This document shows positions 1 to 8,965 of a stretch of DNA of 64,000 nucleotides, piece by piece (the first letter of the stretch is position 1; the number at the start of each line of letters is the position of its first letter). The position numbers and the translations under genes are program-made. The notes beneath the pieces were generated by a model. It had not been told where the DNA came from, made no database searches, and saw nothing but the letters and a program-made list of their open reading frames with translations. The DNA is from an uncultured bacterium. Its GTDB lineage: Bacteria > Actinomycetota > Coriobacteriia > Coriobacteriales > Coriobacteriaceae. The stretch lies in assembly GCA_905214105.1 (NCBI GenBank), contig CAJMKK010000003.1:62001-126000 (forward strand), read 5' to 3'.

Positions 1-1250
1 TGACCGATACAGCCGCAACCCGTCCCTACGGCGTGCTGGGCCGCGTGCTGGGCCACAGCTACACCCCGACCATCTACAAAGAGCTCGCGGGGCTCGAGTA
101 CGTGCGCTTTGAGCGCGAGCCCGAGGACCTCCAGGCCTTTATGACGGGCGACGAATGGGAGGGCACCAACGTGACCATCCCCTACAAGCGCGCCGTCATG
201 GAGTATCTGGACGAGCTGAGTCCGCTCGCCGAGCGCATGGGCAACGTCAACACCATCACACGCCTGCCCGATGGCCGCCTGCGCGGCGACAATACTGACT
301 ACTACGGTTTTCAGTGCCTGGTCGAGGAGCTGGGGGTTGATGTTGCCGGCAAGAAGGCCCTCGTGCTCGGAGCCACCGGCGGCGCCGGCACCACGGCGAG
401 CATGGTGCTCGGCGATCTGGGCGCCACCGTCGTGCCCGTGGGCCGCACGAGCGAGGTCAACTACGGCAACATCGCGCAACAATCCGACGCTATGCTGCTC
501 GTCAACTGCACGCCCGCCGGCATGTTCCCCCACTGCCCCGACGCTCCCTGCACACTGGAGGGCCTCAACGCGCTCGAGGGCGTCATCGACATTGTCTACA
601 ACCCTGCCCGCACGGGACTGATGCTCGAGGCCGAGCGCCGCAATATCCCCTGCATCGGCGGCCTGCTCATGCTCGTGGCCCAGGCAGCGCAGGCTGTCGA
701 GCGCTACACCGGCCAAGCCACCCCGCGCGAGCGCATCCTGGACGTAACGGAACGCCTGTCTCGCCGCGAGCAGAACATCGCCCTGATCGGCATGCCGGGT
801 TCGGGCAAGACCCGCGTAGGTGAGCAGATCGCCCAGCTCACGGGCCGCGAGCACATCGACTTGGACCGCGCGCTTGAGAAGCATCTGGGCATGCCCTGTG
901 CCGACTTTATCATCGAGCGCGGCGAGGCGGCCTTCCGCGAGCAGGAGACGGCGACGCTGGCCGACATCTCCAAGCGCAGCGGCCTGGTGCTTTCCACGGG
1001 TGGCGGCGTGGTCACGCGCGACGAGAACTACCCGCTGCTGCACCAGAACAGCCAGATCGTGATGCTCAACCGTAAGCTTGACGAACTCGCCCACAAGGGA
1101 CGCCCCATCACCGCCCGCGTAGGCATCGATAAGCTTGCTGAGCAGCGTATGCCGCGCTACCGCGCCTGGGCCGACTACATCATCGACTCACGCGACTGCG
1201 CCGCCAACACCGCCCAAGCCCTCCTCGACACCCTCCCATCCGCTCTCTAA
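1..1250 (+). CDS. Bifunctional shikimate dehydrogenase / shikimate kinase (AroE-AroK fusion), 5' edge cut
   Basis: This protein reduces 3-dehydroshikimate to shikimate and then phosphorylates shikimate, two consecutive steps of chorismate synthesis in the cytosol. The N-terminal half has the AroE substrate loop NVTIPYK, the DNTD motif, and the NADP-binding glycine-rich stretch GATGGAG. From about residue 260 a kinase domain follows, with P-loop GMPGSGKT, the DLDRAL metal and shikimate motif, and GGGVV. The frame is open to the left edge. The first two bases (tg) followed by ACC GAT fit an ATG whose A lies one base outside the window, giving about 416 residues. A GTG at 33 is a poorer start because it drops part of the first beta strand. 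aroQ follows after a hairpin spacer. The two activities are usually separate proteins, so the fusion is notable but not unique. Confidence 0.93.
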   Translation, partial: TDTAATRPYGVLGRVLGHSYTPTIYKELAGLEYVRFEREPEDLQAFMTGDEWEGTNVTIPYKRAVMEYLDELSPLAERMGNVNTITRLPDGRLRGDNTDYYGFQCLVEELGVDVAGKKALVLGATGGAGTTASMVLGDLGATVVPVGRTSEVNYGNIAQQSDAMLLVNCTPAGMFPHCPDAPCTLEGLNALEGVIDIVYNPARTGLMLEAERRNIPCIGGLLMLVAQAAQAVERYTGQATPRERILDVTERLSRREQNIALIGMPGSGKTRVGEQIAQLTGREHIDLDRALEKHLGMPCADFIIERGEAAFREQETATLADISKRSGLVLSTGGGVVTRDENYPLLHQNSQIVMLNRKLDELAHKGRPITARVGIDKLAEQRMPRYRAWADYIIDSRDCAANTAQALLDTLPSAL

Positions 1251-1252
1251 CC

Positions 1253-1293
1253 AAAACCACCACAAAGGGGACAGGCACTTTTGTGGTGGTTTT
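1253..1293. repeat. 14-bp perfect inverted repeat between aroE-aroK and aroQ
   Basis: The arms are AAAACCACCACAAA (1253-1266) and its exact complement (1280-1293). The 13-nt loop contains GGGGACAGGCACT. The U-rich right arm could act as a weak terminator or attenuator for aroE-aroK. The loop resembles the GGGGACAGGCAC family of dispersed palindromes known in many genomes, which is the reason to compare it with the GGGACAA elements at 1758 and 56698. Confidence 0.6.
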
Positions 1294-1314
1294 CCAATCG
1301 CAAAGGAAGCAACC

Positions 1315-1752
1315 ATGAAAGCACTCGTCATCAATGGCCCCAACCTCAACATGCTCGGCATTCGCGAGCCGGGCATCTATGGCAGCGACAACTACGACCG
1401 CCTGGTCCAGATCTGCCAGGAGGCGGGCGCCGCGCAGGGCTTTGACGAGGTCGAGGTCTTCCAGTCCAACCACGAGGGCAGCATCGTCGACAAGATCCAG
1501 GAGGCCTACGGCAAGGTCGACGGCATCGTCATCAATCCGGCGGCCTACACGCACACGAGCGTGGCGATCCTCGATGCCCTCAAGGCCGTCGCCATCCCGG
1601 CTGTGGAGGTACACATCAGCGCCGTCGAGACCCGCGAGGACTTCCGTCAGGTGAGCTACGCCCGCCTGGCCTGCTTCGCCACCATCACCGGCGAAGGCCT
1701 CCAAGGCTACGCACACGCGATGGAGCTGTTGAAAGAGCATCTGCTACACTAA
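1315..1752 (+). CDS. aroQ: Type II 3-dehydroquinate dehydratase
   Basis: This is the dodecameric type II dehydroquinase, which converts 3-dehydroquinate to 3-dehydroshikimate just before the AroE step encoded upstream. The 145-residue length is typical. The family motifs are in order: NGPNLNMLG at the N-terminus (with the lid arginine in GIREP and the catalytic tyrosine in GIYG), SNHEG, INPAAYTHTS, and VEVHIS followed by REDFR. The ATG at 1315 is preceded by an AAGGAAG ribosome binding site. The VHIS-AVETRE segment replaces the more usual VHLSN. Position beside aroE-aroK supports the assignment. Confidence 0.95.
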   Translation: MKALVINGPNLNMLGIREPGIYGSDNYDRLVQICQEAGAAQGFDEVEVFQSNHEGSIVDKIQEAYGKVDGIVINPAAYTHTSVAILDALKAVAIPAVEVHISAVETREDFRQVSYARLACFATITGEGLQGYAHAMELLKEHLLH

Positions 1753-1757
1753 TCCCT

Positions 1758-1786
1758 GGGACAAAGACACCAGATATGTTTGTCCC
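1758..1786. repeat. 29-nt GGGACAAA palindrome (copy 1 of 3)
   Basis: GGGACAAA (1758-1765) and TTTGTCCC (1779-1786) form an 8-bp stem around a 13-nt loop containing ACACCAGATATG, six bases past the aroQ stop. Two copies of the same length and a similar loop (CCAGG/ACAGG then TT) lie at 56698 and 56742. The conserved loop suggests a dispersed element rather than independent terminators. Confidence 0.6.
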
Positions 1787-1830
1787 TAAACTAAAGTAAC
1801 TGTCCAATCGACATACAAAGGAGCTTATCC

Positions 1831-2955
1831 ATGTCCCAGTACGATTACCTCGTCGTCGGTGCCGGCCTTTCGGGTGCCGTCTTTGCCAATGCCGCCAAGC
1901 GCGCTGGCAAGTCGGTCCTGGTCATCGATCGCCGCGATCACATCGCCGGCAACATCTACACCGAGGACGTCGAGGGCATCCAGGTCCACCGCTACGGCGC
2001 GCACATCTTCCACACCTCCATGAAGGACGTCTGGGACTACGTCAACCGCTTCGCCGAGTTCAACAACTACGTCAACTCGCCGGTAGCCAACTTCCACGGC
2101 AACATGTACAACATGCCCTTCAACATGAACACCTTCGCCAAGATGTGGCCGGGCGTCGTCACGCCGGCAGACGCCCGCGCCAAGATCGCCGAGCAGGTGG
2201 CTGCCGAGAACATCGGCGAGCCGCAGAACCTGGAGGAGCAGGCGCTGTCGCTCGTCGGCCGCGACATCTTCGAGACGCTCGTGAAGGGCTACACCGAGAA
2301 GCAATGGGGCCGCGACTGTAAGGACCTGCCCGCAAGCATCATCAAGCGCCTCCCCTGCCGCTTTACCTACGACAACAACTACTTCAACGACCGCTACCAG
2401 GGCATCCCCATGGGCGGCTACACCAAGATGGTCGCCAACATGCTCGAGGGCGTCGAGGTGCGCTGCGGCGTGGAGTACAAGGAGCTGGCCGCCGCCGAGC
2501 CCGATATCGCCGACAAGACGATCTACTGCGGCCCCATCGACGCGTTCTACGACTTCAGGCTGGGCACGCTCGAGTACCGCAGCCTGCGCTTCGAGACCGA
2601 GACGCTCGACGAGGCCGACCACCAGGGCGTGGCCGTGGTCAACTACACCGAGCGCGAGGTCCCCTACACCCGCATCATCGAGCACAAGCACTTCGAGTTC
2701 GGCACACAGGACAAGACCGTCATCACGCGCGAGTACCCGGCGGACTGGAAGCCCGGCGACGAGCCCTACTACCCCATCAACGACGCCAAGAACGAGGCCC
2801 TCTACAAGCAGTACGAGGAGCTAGCGGCACAGGAAGGCGACGTGATCTTCGCCGGACGCCTGGGCGGCTACAAGTACTACGACATGGACAAGGCCATCGC
2901 CGCCGCCTTTGAGCTCGTCCGCAACGAGCTGGGCGTGGAGCCGACTGAGGCGTAA
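1831..2955 (+). CDS. glf: UDP-galactopyranose mutase
   Basis: This flavoenzyme interconverts UDP-galactopyranose and UDP-galactofuranose and so supplies the donor for galactofuranose polymers. The 374-residue protein begins with the dinucleotide-binding motif VVGAGLSGAVFAN, then VIDRRDHIAGN for FAD. Further family signatures follow: RYGAHIFHT, the VKGYTEKQWG segment, YCGPIDAFYD, and a C-terminal FAGRLGGYKYYDMD that contacts FAD. The start is set by AAGGAG eight bases before the ATG at 1831. The GlfT-like transferases at 7092, 10253 and 50566 are the expected consumers of its product. Confidence 0.96.
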   Translation: MSQYDYLVVGAGLSGAVFANAAKRAGKSVLVIDRRDHIAGNIYTEDVEGIQVHRYGAHIFHTSMKDVWDYVNRFAEFNNYVNSPVANFHGNMYNMPFNMNTFAKMWPGVVTPADARAKIAEQVAAENIGEPQNLEEQALSLVGRDIFETLVKGYTEKQWGRDCKDLPASIIKRLPCRFTYDNNYFNDRYQGIPMGGYTKMVANMLEGVEVRCGVEYKELAAAEPDIADKTIYCGPIDAFYDFRLGTLEYRSLRFETETLDEADHQGVAVVNYTEREVPYTRIIEHKHFEFGTQDKTVITREYPADWKPGDEPYYPINDAKNEALYKQYEELAAQEGDVIFAGRLGGYKYYDMDKAIAAAFELVRNELGVEPTEA

Positions 2956-2997
2956 GAGCCCAACAGCCAAAGGCTGATAGCCATTCTGAAATGTAGA

Positions 2998-3034
2998 AAG
3001 TCCGGTGCAGCATCGCTGCATCGGACTTATTGTT
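2998..3034 (+). terminator. Hairpin after glf
   Basis: AAGTCCGGTGCAGC (2998-3011) pairs with GCTGCATCGGACTT (3015-3028) with a 3-nt loop. A modest TATTGTT tract follows. It is placed about 40 bases past the glf stop. The stem is strong but the U tract is weak. Confidence 0.65.
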
Positions 3035-3060
3035 GAGGGAGCACTGCACGCGCACGCGTC

Positions 3061-3096
3061 CCAAAAAGCAAAGACCCGGCACAATAACCGGGTCTT
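3061..3096 (-). terminator. Rho-independent terminator of the tRNA-Arg gene
   Basis: Read on the minus strand, AAGACCCGG (complement of 3088-3096) pairs with CCGGGTCTT (complement of 3071-3079) around an 8-nt loop and runs into TGCTTTTTGG. It lies about 12 bases past the tRNA 3' end. Confidence 0.8.
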
Positions 3097-3107
3097 CAAA
3101 AACTCTC

Positions 3108-3184
3108 TGGTGCTCCATGGCGGATTCGAACCGTCGACCTTGGGATTAGAAGTCCCCTGCTCTATCCAACTGAGCTAATGGAGC
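3108..3184 (-). tRNA. tRNA-Arg (anticodon TCT)
   Basis: On the minus strand the 77-nt sequence starts GCTCCAT, which pairs with ATGGAGC before discriminator A and an encoded CCA. The D arm contains AGCTCAGTTGGATAGAGC. The anticodon loop is CTTCTAA, giving anticodon TCT, which reads AGA arginine codons. The T arm holds GGTTCGAATCC. A terminator follows directly. Confidence 0.95.
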
Positions 3185-3238
3185 ATAAAAGCCGCACGTC
3201 CAAGCGGGTACAAGTTCGCGCGACTAAAAGATTATAAC

Positions 3239-4006
3239 CTACTTGAACTGGTCGTGGTATGCCTTGCAGACCTCATCCACGGGACCATCCATACGCAGGT
3301 CGCCCTTCTCAATCCAAACAGCACGCTGGCAAATGCGCTCAACCTGCTCCATGGAGTGAGAAACGAACAAGACCGTGACGTCACCACTCTCGATAAAGTG
3401 CTGAATGCGACGCTCACACTTCTGCTGGAAAAAGACATCGCCAACAGAAAGCGTCTCATCGACGATCAGGATATCGGGCTCGGTAATCGTGGCGATAGCA
3501 AAGGCAATGCGCGCGACCATACCCGAAGAGAAGTTCTTCAAGGGCATGTCAACAAAGTCTTTGAGCTCAGCAAACTCGATGATATCGTCAAAGCTAGCGT
3601 CAATAAACTCCTTGGTGTATCCAAGGAGCGCACCGTTCAGATAGATATTCTCACGTGCGGTAAGCTCCGGGTCAAAGCCGGCACCGAGCTCAATCAGTGG
3701 CGCGATATTGCCGTGGACCTTAACCTCGCCTTCGCTGGGCTCCAAAACGCCAGCGATGATCTTGAGCATCGTAGACTTACCGGAACCGTTAGTACCAACA
3801 AGACCAACGACCTCGCCGCGATGCACATCAAACGAAATGTGCTTAAGTGCACGGAACTCCTCAAAGAACAGCTCGTGCTTGGCGAGCTTAATAAAATACT
3901 CCTTGAGGTTTGTCAGGGACTCGGACGCCATGTTGAAAATCATGGTAACGTCTTTAACCTCAACAGCAAGGGGCTGCTTGCTGTAATCAATAGCAGATTC
4001 AGTCAT
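3239..4006 (-). CDS. Polysaccharide/teichoic acid export ABC transporter, ATP-binding subunit
   Basis: This is the cytosolic ATPase of an ABC-2 exporter that moves a polyprenyl-linked glycan across the membrane (Wzt/TagH/RfbE class). It has Walker A GTNGSGKS, the signature NFSSGMVARIAF, Walker B DILIVDETLSVGD and an FVSHS switch histidine. The long N-terminal lead-in (FNMASES... LKEYF) before FRALKHISFDV is typical of polysaccharide exporters. At 255 residues it has no C-terminal carbohydrate-binding domain. The ATG at 4006 has AAGGAG eight bases upstream, so the upstream in-frame GTG is not needed. It lies 12 bases from the stop of the permease gene, so the two are cotranscribed. Confidence 0.92.
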   Translation of the reverse strand: MTESAIDYSKQPLAVEVKDVTMIFNMASESLTNLKEYFIKLAKHELFFEEFRALKHISFDVHRGEVVGLVGTNGSGKSTMLKIIAGVLEPSEGEVKVHGNIAPLIELGAGFDPELTARENIYLNGALLGYTKEFIDASFDDIIEFAELKDFVDMPLKNFSSGMVARIAFAIATITEPDILIVDETLSVGDVFFQQKCERRIQHFIESGDVTVLFVSHSMEQVERICQRAVWIEKGDLRMDGPVDEVCKAYHDQFK

Positions 4007-4018
4007 AAACAGCACTCC

Positions 4019-4864
4019 TTAGATGTAGAGAATAAACTTGTGCTCGGTCTTATGAAATACGGTATAGCCAATAGCAAGAGCAAGAACAGCCCAGGCAACA
4101 CATAAGCCGAACGTAAGCGCAGAAGGCACGGTATTGAACAGGAAGATATCACGCATAAACTGGAGATAGTTGTACATGGGATTCAAGACCACCAGCACCT
4201 GGATCCAATGTGCCATTTGGCTGATGTAATCGGTCGTCCAGAAAATAGGCGTCAGATACATCCAGGCCGTGATAACAACGGTCCACAGGTGCATAACGTC
4301 GCGGAAAAAGACCGCCAGCGCCGACAACATCATGCCCAAGCCCATGCAGAAGCACATAAGCAACAGCAGGCAAACCGGCAGCAGAATTAAATGCCAGGTA
4401 GGGACAACACGGAAAAAGAGCATAACAAGGGCGACGGCAACCAAAGAGAAGGAAAAGTTGACAAGAGAAAACAGCACCTTCTGCACCGGAAACACCCAGC
4501 GATGGACCTTAACCTTCTTGAGCAGAGAAGACGCCCAAATGATGGACATGAGCGCCTGGTTCGTCGACTCGGACATGACAGAGAACGTAATGTTACCGAC
4601 AATCAGATATAACGGATACATTTCAGGCGTAATTGACCCATTGCGGCTCTGGCCAAAAATCGTCGAAAACACGATCGACATAACAACCATCATCAGCAGC
4701 GGGTTAAGCACGGACCATGCCACGCCCAAAACACTGCGACGATATTTGATTTTAAAATCTTTGGTGACAAGCTGCTTAAGAATGAACTTGTCCTTTTCAA
4801 AATCATTTTTAGCGTGAGAGGCCGGTTTAGCCACCGCTTTCTGACTCTCTACATTGTCAGCCAC
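4019..4864 (-). CDS. Polysaccharide/teichoic acid export ABC-2 permease
   Basis: This is the membrane partner of the adjacent ATPase. The N-terminal amphipathic region DFKIKYRRSVLGVAWSVLNPLL is the hallmark of the Wzm/TagG/RfbD permease family, and about six hydrophobic helices follow. The most likely start is the GTG at 4864 (VADNVES), which has AAGGAG seven bases upstream and gives 281 residues. An ATG further upstream lacks a ribosome binding site. The pair presumably exports the rhamnose- and galactofuranose-containing polymer made by genes downstream and on the other strand. Confidence 0.92.
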   Translation of the reverse strand: MADNVESQKAVAKPASHAKNDFEKDKFILKQLVTKDFKIKYRRSVLGVAWSVLNPLLMMVVMSIVFSTIFGQSRNGSITPEMYPLYLIVGNITFSVMSESTNQALMSIIWASSLLKKVKVHRWVFPVQKVLFSLVNFSFSLVAVALVMLFFRVVPTWHLILLPVCLLLLMCFCMGLGMMLSALAVFFRDVMHLWTVVITAWMYLTPIFWTTDYISQMAHWIQVLVVLNPMYNYLQFMRDIFLFNTVPSALTFGLCVAWAVLALAIGYTVFHKTEHKFILYI

Positions 4865-5025
4865 GGACCATCTCCTTGTCTCGTAAAACATAACAGTGGA
4901 AAGTATAGCCCTCCCACGTTGACGATAACCCACCGCAACAAATCTGGAGAACTAACCCATATCTAATCAAAGGGGCAGGCGATAGGTATACTTTCGACCA
5001 GATGAGTCATTAAAGGAGGTCCTAC

Positions 5026-5964
5026 ATGGACTATTCGAATACCGCCGTCATAATCCCCTGTTACAACGAAGCGCTGACGATTGGCAAAGTTGTCGACGAT
5101 TTTCATCGAGAGCTGCCCGGTGCAATTGTCTACGTTTACGATAACAACTCGTCCGATGGCACTTCGCAAATCGCAAAGCAACACGGGGCAACAGTGCGCC
5201 ACGAGCCCAGGCAGGGCAAAGGCAACGTGTGCCGCCAAATGTTCCGTGATGTCGATGCCGAATGCTACTTGATGGTCGACGGCGACGATACCTACCCCGC
5301 CGAAGCTGCCAAGTCACTCTGCAATCCCATCCTTAACGGCGAAGCAGATATGACCGTTGGCGATCGCCTGTCAAACGGCACCTATGCCGAAGAGAATAAA
5401 CGAGCCTTTCACGGCTTTGGCAACAACCTTGTTCGCGCCATGATCAAGTGGATTTACGGCTACAGCTTTGACGACGTGATGACCGGCTACCGAGCCATGA
5501 GCAAGCCCTTCGTCAAGACCTTCCCCGTCTTGAGCGAGGGCTTCCAGATCGAAACCGAGCTCTCCATCCACGCCGTCGACCACCGCTGGCGCATTCAAGA
5601 CGTGCCGGTGGAGTATCGAGATCGACCCGCCGGCTCCGAATCAAAACTCAACACGGTAAGCGACGGCATCAAGGTCATCGCAATGATTGGCACGCTCTTT
5701 AAAGACTATCGTCCGCTCAAGTTCTTCAGTCTTATCGCGATCATCTTTGCCATCATAGGGCTCGCTCTCGGTATACCAATCGTCGCAGAGTACTTCCAGA
5801 CCGGATTAGTCCCTCGCTTCCCCACCGCAATGCTCGCCGTCTCGTTTATGTTCCTATGCGGGCTAAGCCTGGCAACGGGGCTTATCCTCGACTCGGTTGC
5901 GAAAGTTGAACGAAAGCAATGGGAGCTACAGGTATATAAGACGCACAAAACAAAAGGTGAGTGA
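5026..5964 (+). CDS. GT2 glycosyltransferase, dolichol-phosphate mannosyltransferase-like, with C-terminal membrane anchor
   Basis: This probably transfers a sugar to a polyprenyl phosphate at the inner face of the membrane. The 312-residue protein opens with IIPCYNEALTIGKVV, has QGKGNVCRQMF, then the metal-binding DGDDTYP and the DRLSNGTYAEENKRAFHGFGN region typical of the DPM1-like branch. Two hydrophobic helices at about residues 230-255 and 265-290 anchor the C-terminus. A strong AAAGGAGG precedes the ATG. The next gene starts six bases after the stop. Donor and acceptor cannot be read from the sequence. Confidence 0.88.
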   Translation: MDYSNTAVIIPCYNEALTIGKVVDDFHRELPGAIVYVYDNNSSDGTSQIAKQHGATVRHEPRQGKGNVCRQMFRDVDAECYLMVDGDDTYPAEAAKSLCNPILNGEADMTVGDRLSNGTYAEENKRAFHGFGNNLVRAMIKWIYGYSFDDVMTGYRAMSKPFVKTFPVLSEGFQIETELSIHAVDHRWRIQDVPVEYRDRPAGSESKLNTVSDGIKVIAMIGTLFKDYRPLKFFSLIAIIFAIIGLALGIPIVAEYFQTGLVPRFPTAMLAVSFMFLCGLSLATGLILDSVAKVERKQWELQVYKTHKTKGE

Positions 5965-5969
5965 ATCCA

Positions 5970-7047
5970 ATGAGCACAAGCAAACGTCTTACAAACTGGG
6001 ACCTCCTAAGAGCCCTATCGATGTTTTTGGTTGTTGTCGTCCACATTGCACCACAACTGGGCAGCTTTAGAAACATCAACGCGAGTCCAATAGCAAGCAC
6101 GGCTGCCATTATCTGTGATCCAATTTTCTTCTGCCTGTCTGGCTATTTCGCATTTAAGCCACTTAAGAAAAGTTACAAGGATTACCTATTCGATAAGGCC
6201 CTGTCTCTATTGCTACCCATCTTCGTATATGCCGGACTATTGTACGCATTCAAAACTGCCACCGGCTCATTACAGGATACGAACTATATACGATATACAA
6301 GCGACCTGGTTCAAGGCGGTTGGTGGTTTGTCCCGGCACTCATACCTTTCATTTTGGTAGCACCGATACTATCGAAAATGTTTGATGCGCTCGATGATCG
6401 TACCTGCAAAATAGCCTTATTCGTAACCCTAGGAATTTATGCGTGGGGCGGGCTATCATGCGTTACAAAGTCCTTGCTCATCAACTCTCAGCATATAACC
6501 CTTGCGGCTGCCATAAGTATGTTTCAGCGCTTTATACCCATATCGCTACTCGGAGGAACGTATTTTACGTTCTTTTGTATGGGATATTTCATTAAACGCG
6601 TCAGCCCGTTACTGGACATAAGAGAAGTTCGCCTAATTAAGGTTGCCGGCATTCTATTCTTTATCCTAGACATTATTAGCGCGTATTTCGGATTCGAACG
6701 AGCGGACCCAATACAACTGGATGGTTACAACTGTTGCCGTATTTATTGCTATAGACAGGCTTAAAATCTCTTCGGATGTATTATCTAAAGCCATTGAATG
6801 GTCTGCGAAAAGGTCTTACTCAATCTATCTCCTTCAGTACACAACGATTGAATTCGCCATCAATATTGTCTATGCCACCGCTTTGAATGGTGGATATGCG
6901 ACGCTAGCTTGGCCGTTACGGCTGCTCACCTGGCTACTCGCGACGGCGTTGGCATATGGATTGGCGTTAGCGATAGCATCGTTGGTCGACACATTGATCA
7001 TTGGGCCCATTCAGTCAAAAATCAGGCAGCACCGGCTGAAATTCTAA
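5970..7047 (+). pseudogene. Acyltransferase 3 family membrane protein, split by a frameshift near 6690-6715
   Basis: The first part (from ATG 5970, preceded by AAGG) encodes TNWDLLRALSMFLVVVVHI, the N-terminal helix with the conserved arginine and histidine of membrane O-acyltransferases, then CLSGYFAF and more helices up to a stop at 6764. The remaining C-terminal helices (FIAIDRLKISS... SYSIYLLQY...) continue in the next frame from about 6710 to 7047. Joined, they give about 358 residues, the normal size for the family. Such proteins acetylate or otherwise acylate surface sugars. Either the gene is inactivated, or the shift is phase variation or a sequence error. No long homopolymer sits at the junction. 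Confidence 0.8.
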
Positions 7048-7055
7048 GATAGATA

Positions 7056-7096
7056 AATAAGAAGAGGCCCGGACTCAGTCTGGGCCTCTTCTTATT
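7056..7096. terminator. Bidirectional terminator between convergent genes
   Basis: AATAAGAAGAGGCCC (7056-7070) and GGGCCTCTTCTTATT (7082-7096) form a 15-bp stem with A- and T-rich flanks on both sides. It can stop transcription from the acyltransferase and from the long minus-strand glycan operon. It overlaps the stop codon of the minus-strand GlfT2-like gene. Confidence 0.85.
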
Positions 7097-8933
7097 TAAG
7101 TCCCAAGTACTCTTCCCAGAACTCTCGTGAAGTCATATACGGCATGGAATCTTTCCATGCTCCTCTAACGCTCTTGCCTTCTTTACGATAGCGCTTCATC
7201 AGTTCGTGCTCTCGGCGCCGAATGCTCTTAAATCGTACTCGATCCATCGTGCGAACCGACCCCTTCTCGCGGGTCGGATCAAGAAAGACCAGCGTCTTGC
7301 AACGCGTCGAGTTGCCCTCAAGCGTACAACTGCCATTCTTAACTACATAGCCGGGCTTACCGCGCAACAGCGCATCGGGAAGATAGTGCTTGTCGTAAGG
7401 AATAGATCTCCAGTACTTCATAAACTTCGAAGGATGGGATTCCAGATTAACATTAGCGAGCACTTGCTCCGTAACCCCGGCCTTGCGAAGAAGCTCTGGA
7501 TCCATTTCGGAAACAGGAATCAGCCTTTCGTTTAACTTACCCTTGCCGATCATCGTCGCGGCGCCATCAAGCTTCTGGAGATACTCAGGGCCACGCAGAT
7601 AATCCTCAAAGCCATCAAGAATAAACTCGGCAGCCTGATAGTCCATATCGCGCAAGTTCTGACGTACCCCTCGCTGAATACGAAGGACAAACATCTTCTC
7701 ATCAGCACAATCATCGAGAGCAATCATGGCAAAGAAGTTACGGAAGTACTGGTAGCAATCAACCGAAGCGCGGAAACGCCCCTCAAAGCTTGCATGCCAC
7801 ACGCAAATGCAATTCATAGTCATGTAGACAGGCTTATTGCGCATGCCAAACTCAACGTCGTCGCAGCGAATAAAGAAAGGCATGGGAAGGCCGTTCTTTT
7901 CGATAGCCTTCACCGGAATGCAGCTATACCACCAGGCTCCGTAAGCCTGGTCAACCTCGACGTTTGTACGTTCGTTTTCGAGGATATCGGACAGCTTGCC
8001 GACATTCAGATCTTCTTTTACTCGACGATAGGCACCGGTGGTCGCCACATACGAGACATCCTCAAACTGACGAGTTGGGTCCTCCATCGAAAGCATGGCA
8101 CCGTTAATAAAGGCATCCTTATATTTGCCCCTAGCAAGAGAGAGCAGGTTAAACGCACGAATCAAACTCTCGGGCATGATAGAGACATCGTCATCCATCA
8201 AAATGATATGGGTGAACTGACTAGGAGCTTCAGTGGCCGCCATCATTCCACGTGCGAATCCTCCCGAACCGCCCGTATTGGGATTCGGAAGCACGGTGAC
8301 TAGCTCATCGGAAAGTGATGCAGAATCGAGCGTCTGCCCATTGTCGACGACAAACATGTGGAAGTGATCGCGAATCGGACCGTCCACTTTGGAGATGCCC
8401 GCTTTAACGAGTTCAATATTCGGAAGAATGTACTGCTCATTCCTAAATGTAGTAGTAGAAAGAGCAAGATTGATCTGGTTAATTGAGTCCTCAGGAACAT
8501 CAGTCAGATAAGAGGCGTTCAAGAGGTCTACGGAATAGCCCTCATCACTCTCAATCCTAAAACCGATCAAGTCGTAGCCGGTTGTATCGATATCGATATC
8601 GAGAACGCAAGGATCAACTTTATCGCCATCAAAAGGATACGATTTAAGCTCGACGGGATTCAGTTCGCAAGATCTCACTCCATGAACGACAACCCGGCCT
8701 CTGCCAAATAAAGCCATATGCAAGACAACGCTGTCAACAGATGCATACTGATGCCATTTGCCAGCAGATAAGCCATTCACATACGTCAGAAAGTCAACGT
8801 TTCCATTGATATGAAGTGAATGAAAATCGTCACTATATGAGACATCACCGGAGAGCACGCGATAGTAGAGTTCGGGAAAATCCTTTGCATGCTTTTCAAC
8901 TTTAAGTACAACATTCGCAAGTTTAAACTGCAT
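7092..8933 (-). CDS. GlfT2-like galactofuranosyltransferase (GT2), paralogue 1
   Basis: The 613-residue protein has the three-part layout of mycobacterial GlfT2: an N-terminal beta-sandwich domain (about 1-150), a GT-A core, and a long helical C-terminal domain. In the core the nucleotide-sugar loop is NPNTGGSGGFARGM, the metal motif is MDDDVSI (the DDD of GlfT2), and an FIRCDDVEFGMR segment follows before the WHASFEGR histidine region. GlfT2 polymerises galactofuranose from UDP-Galf. AAGGT precedes the ATG at 8933. It shares architecture with the gene at 10253 and probably acts with it on the same glycan. The exact linkage made cannot be told from sequence. Confidence 0.88.
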   Translation of the reverse strand: MQFKLANVVLKVEKHAKDFPELYYRVLSGDVSYSDDFHSLHINGNVDFLTYVNGLSAGKWHQYASVDSVVLHMALFGRGRVVVHGVRSCELNPVELKSYPFDGDKVDPCVLDIDIDTTGYDLIGFRIESDEGYSVDLLNASYLTDVPEDSINQINLALSTTTFRNEQYILPNIELVKAGISKVDGPIRDHFHMFVVDNGQTLDSASLSDELVTVLPNPNTGGSGGFARGMMAATEAPSQFTHIILMDDDVSIMPESLIRAFNLLSLARGKYKDAFINGAMLSMEDPTRQFEDVSYVATTGAYRRVKEDLNVGKLSDILENERTNVEVDQAYGAWWYSCIPVKAIEKNGLPMPFFIRCDDVEFGMRNKPVYMTMNCICVWHASFEGRFRASVDCYQYFRNFFAMIALDDCADEKMFVLRIQRGVRQNLRDMDYQAAEFILDGFEDYLRGPEYLQKLDGAATMIGKGKLNERLIPVSEMDPELLRKAGVTEQVLANVNLESHPSKFMKYWRSIPYDKHYLPDALLRGKPGYVVKNGSCTLEGNSTRCKTLVFLDPTREKGSVRTMDRVRFKSIRRREHELMKRYRKEGKSVRGAWKDSMPYMTSREFWEEYLGLK

Positions 8934-8965
8934 TTTAAATACCTTAATCAAAGCCGTTGTAACTA

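Noticed and set aside
1180..1740. Minus-strand 186-codon frame opposite aroQ
   Set aside because: No motifs. aroQ on the plus strand is complete and well supported.
3108..3184. tRNA-Arg as an integration site for an island
   Set aside because: No integrase gene and no repeat of the tRNA 3' end was found nearby. Flanking genes are ordinary.
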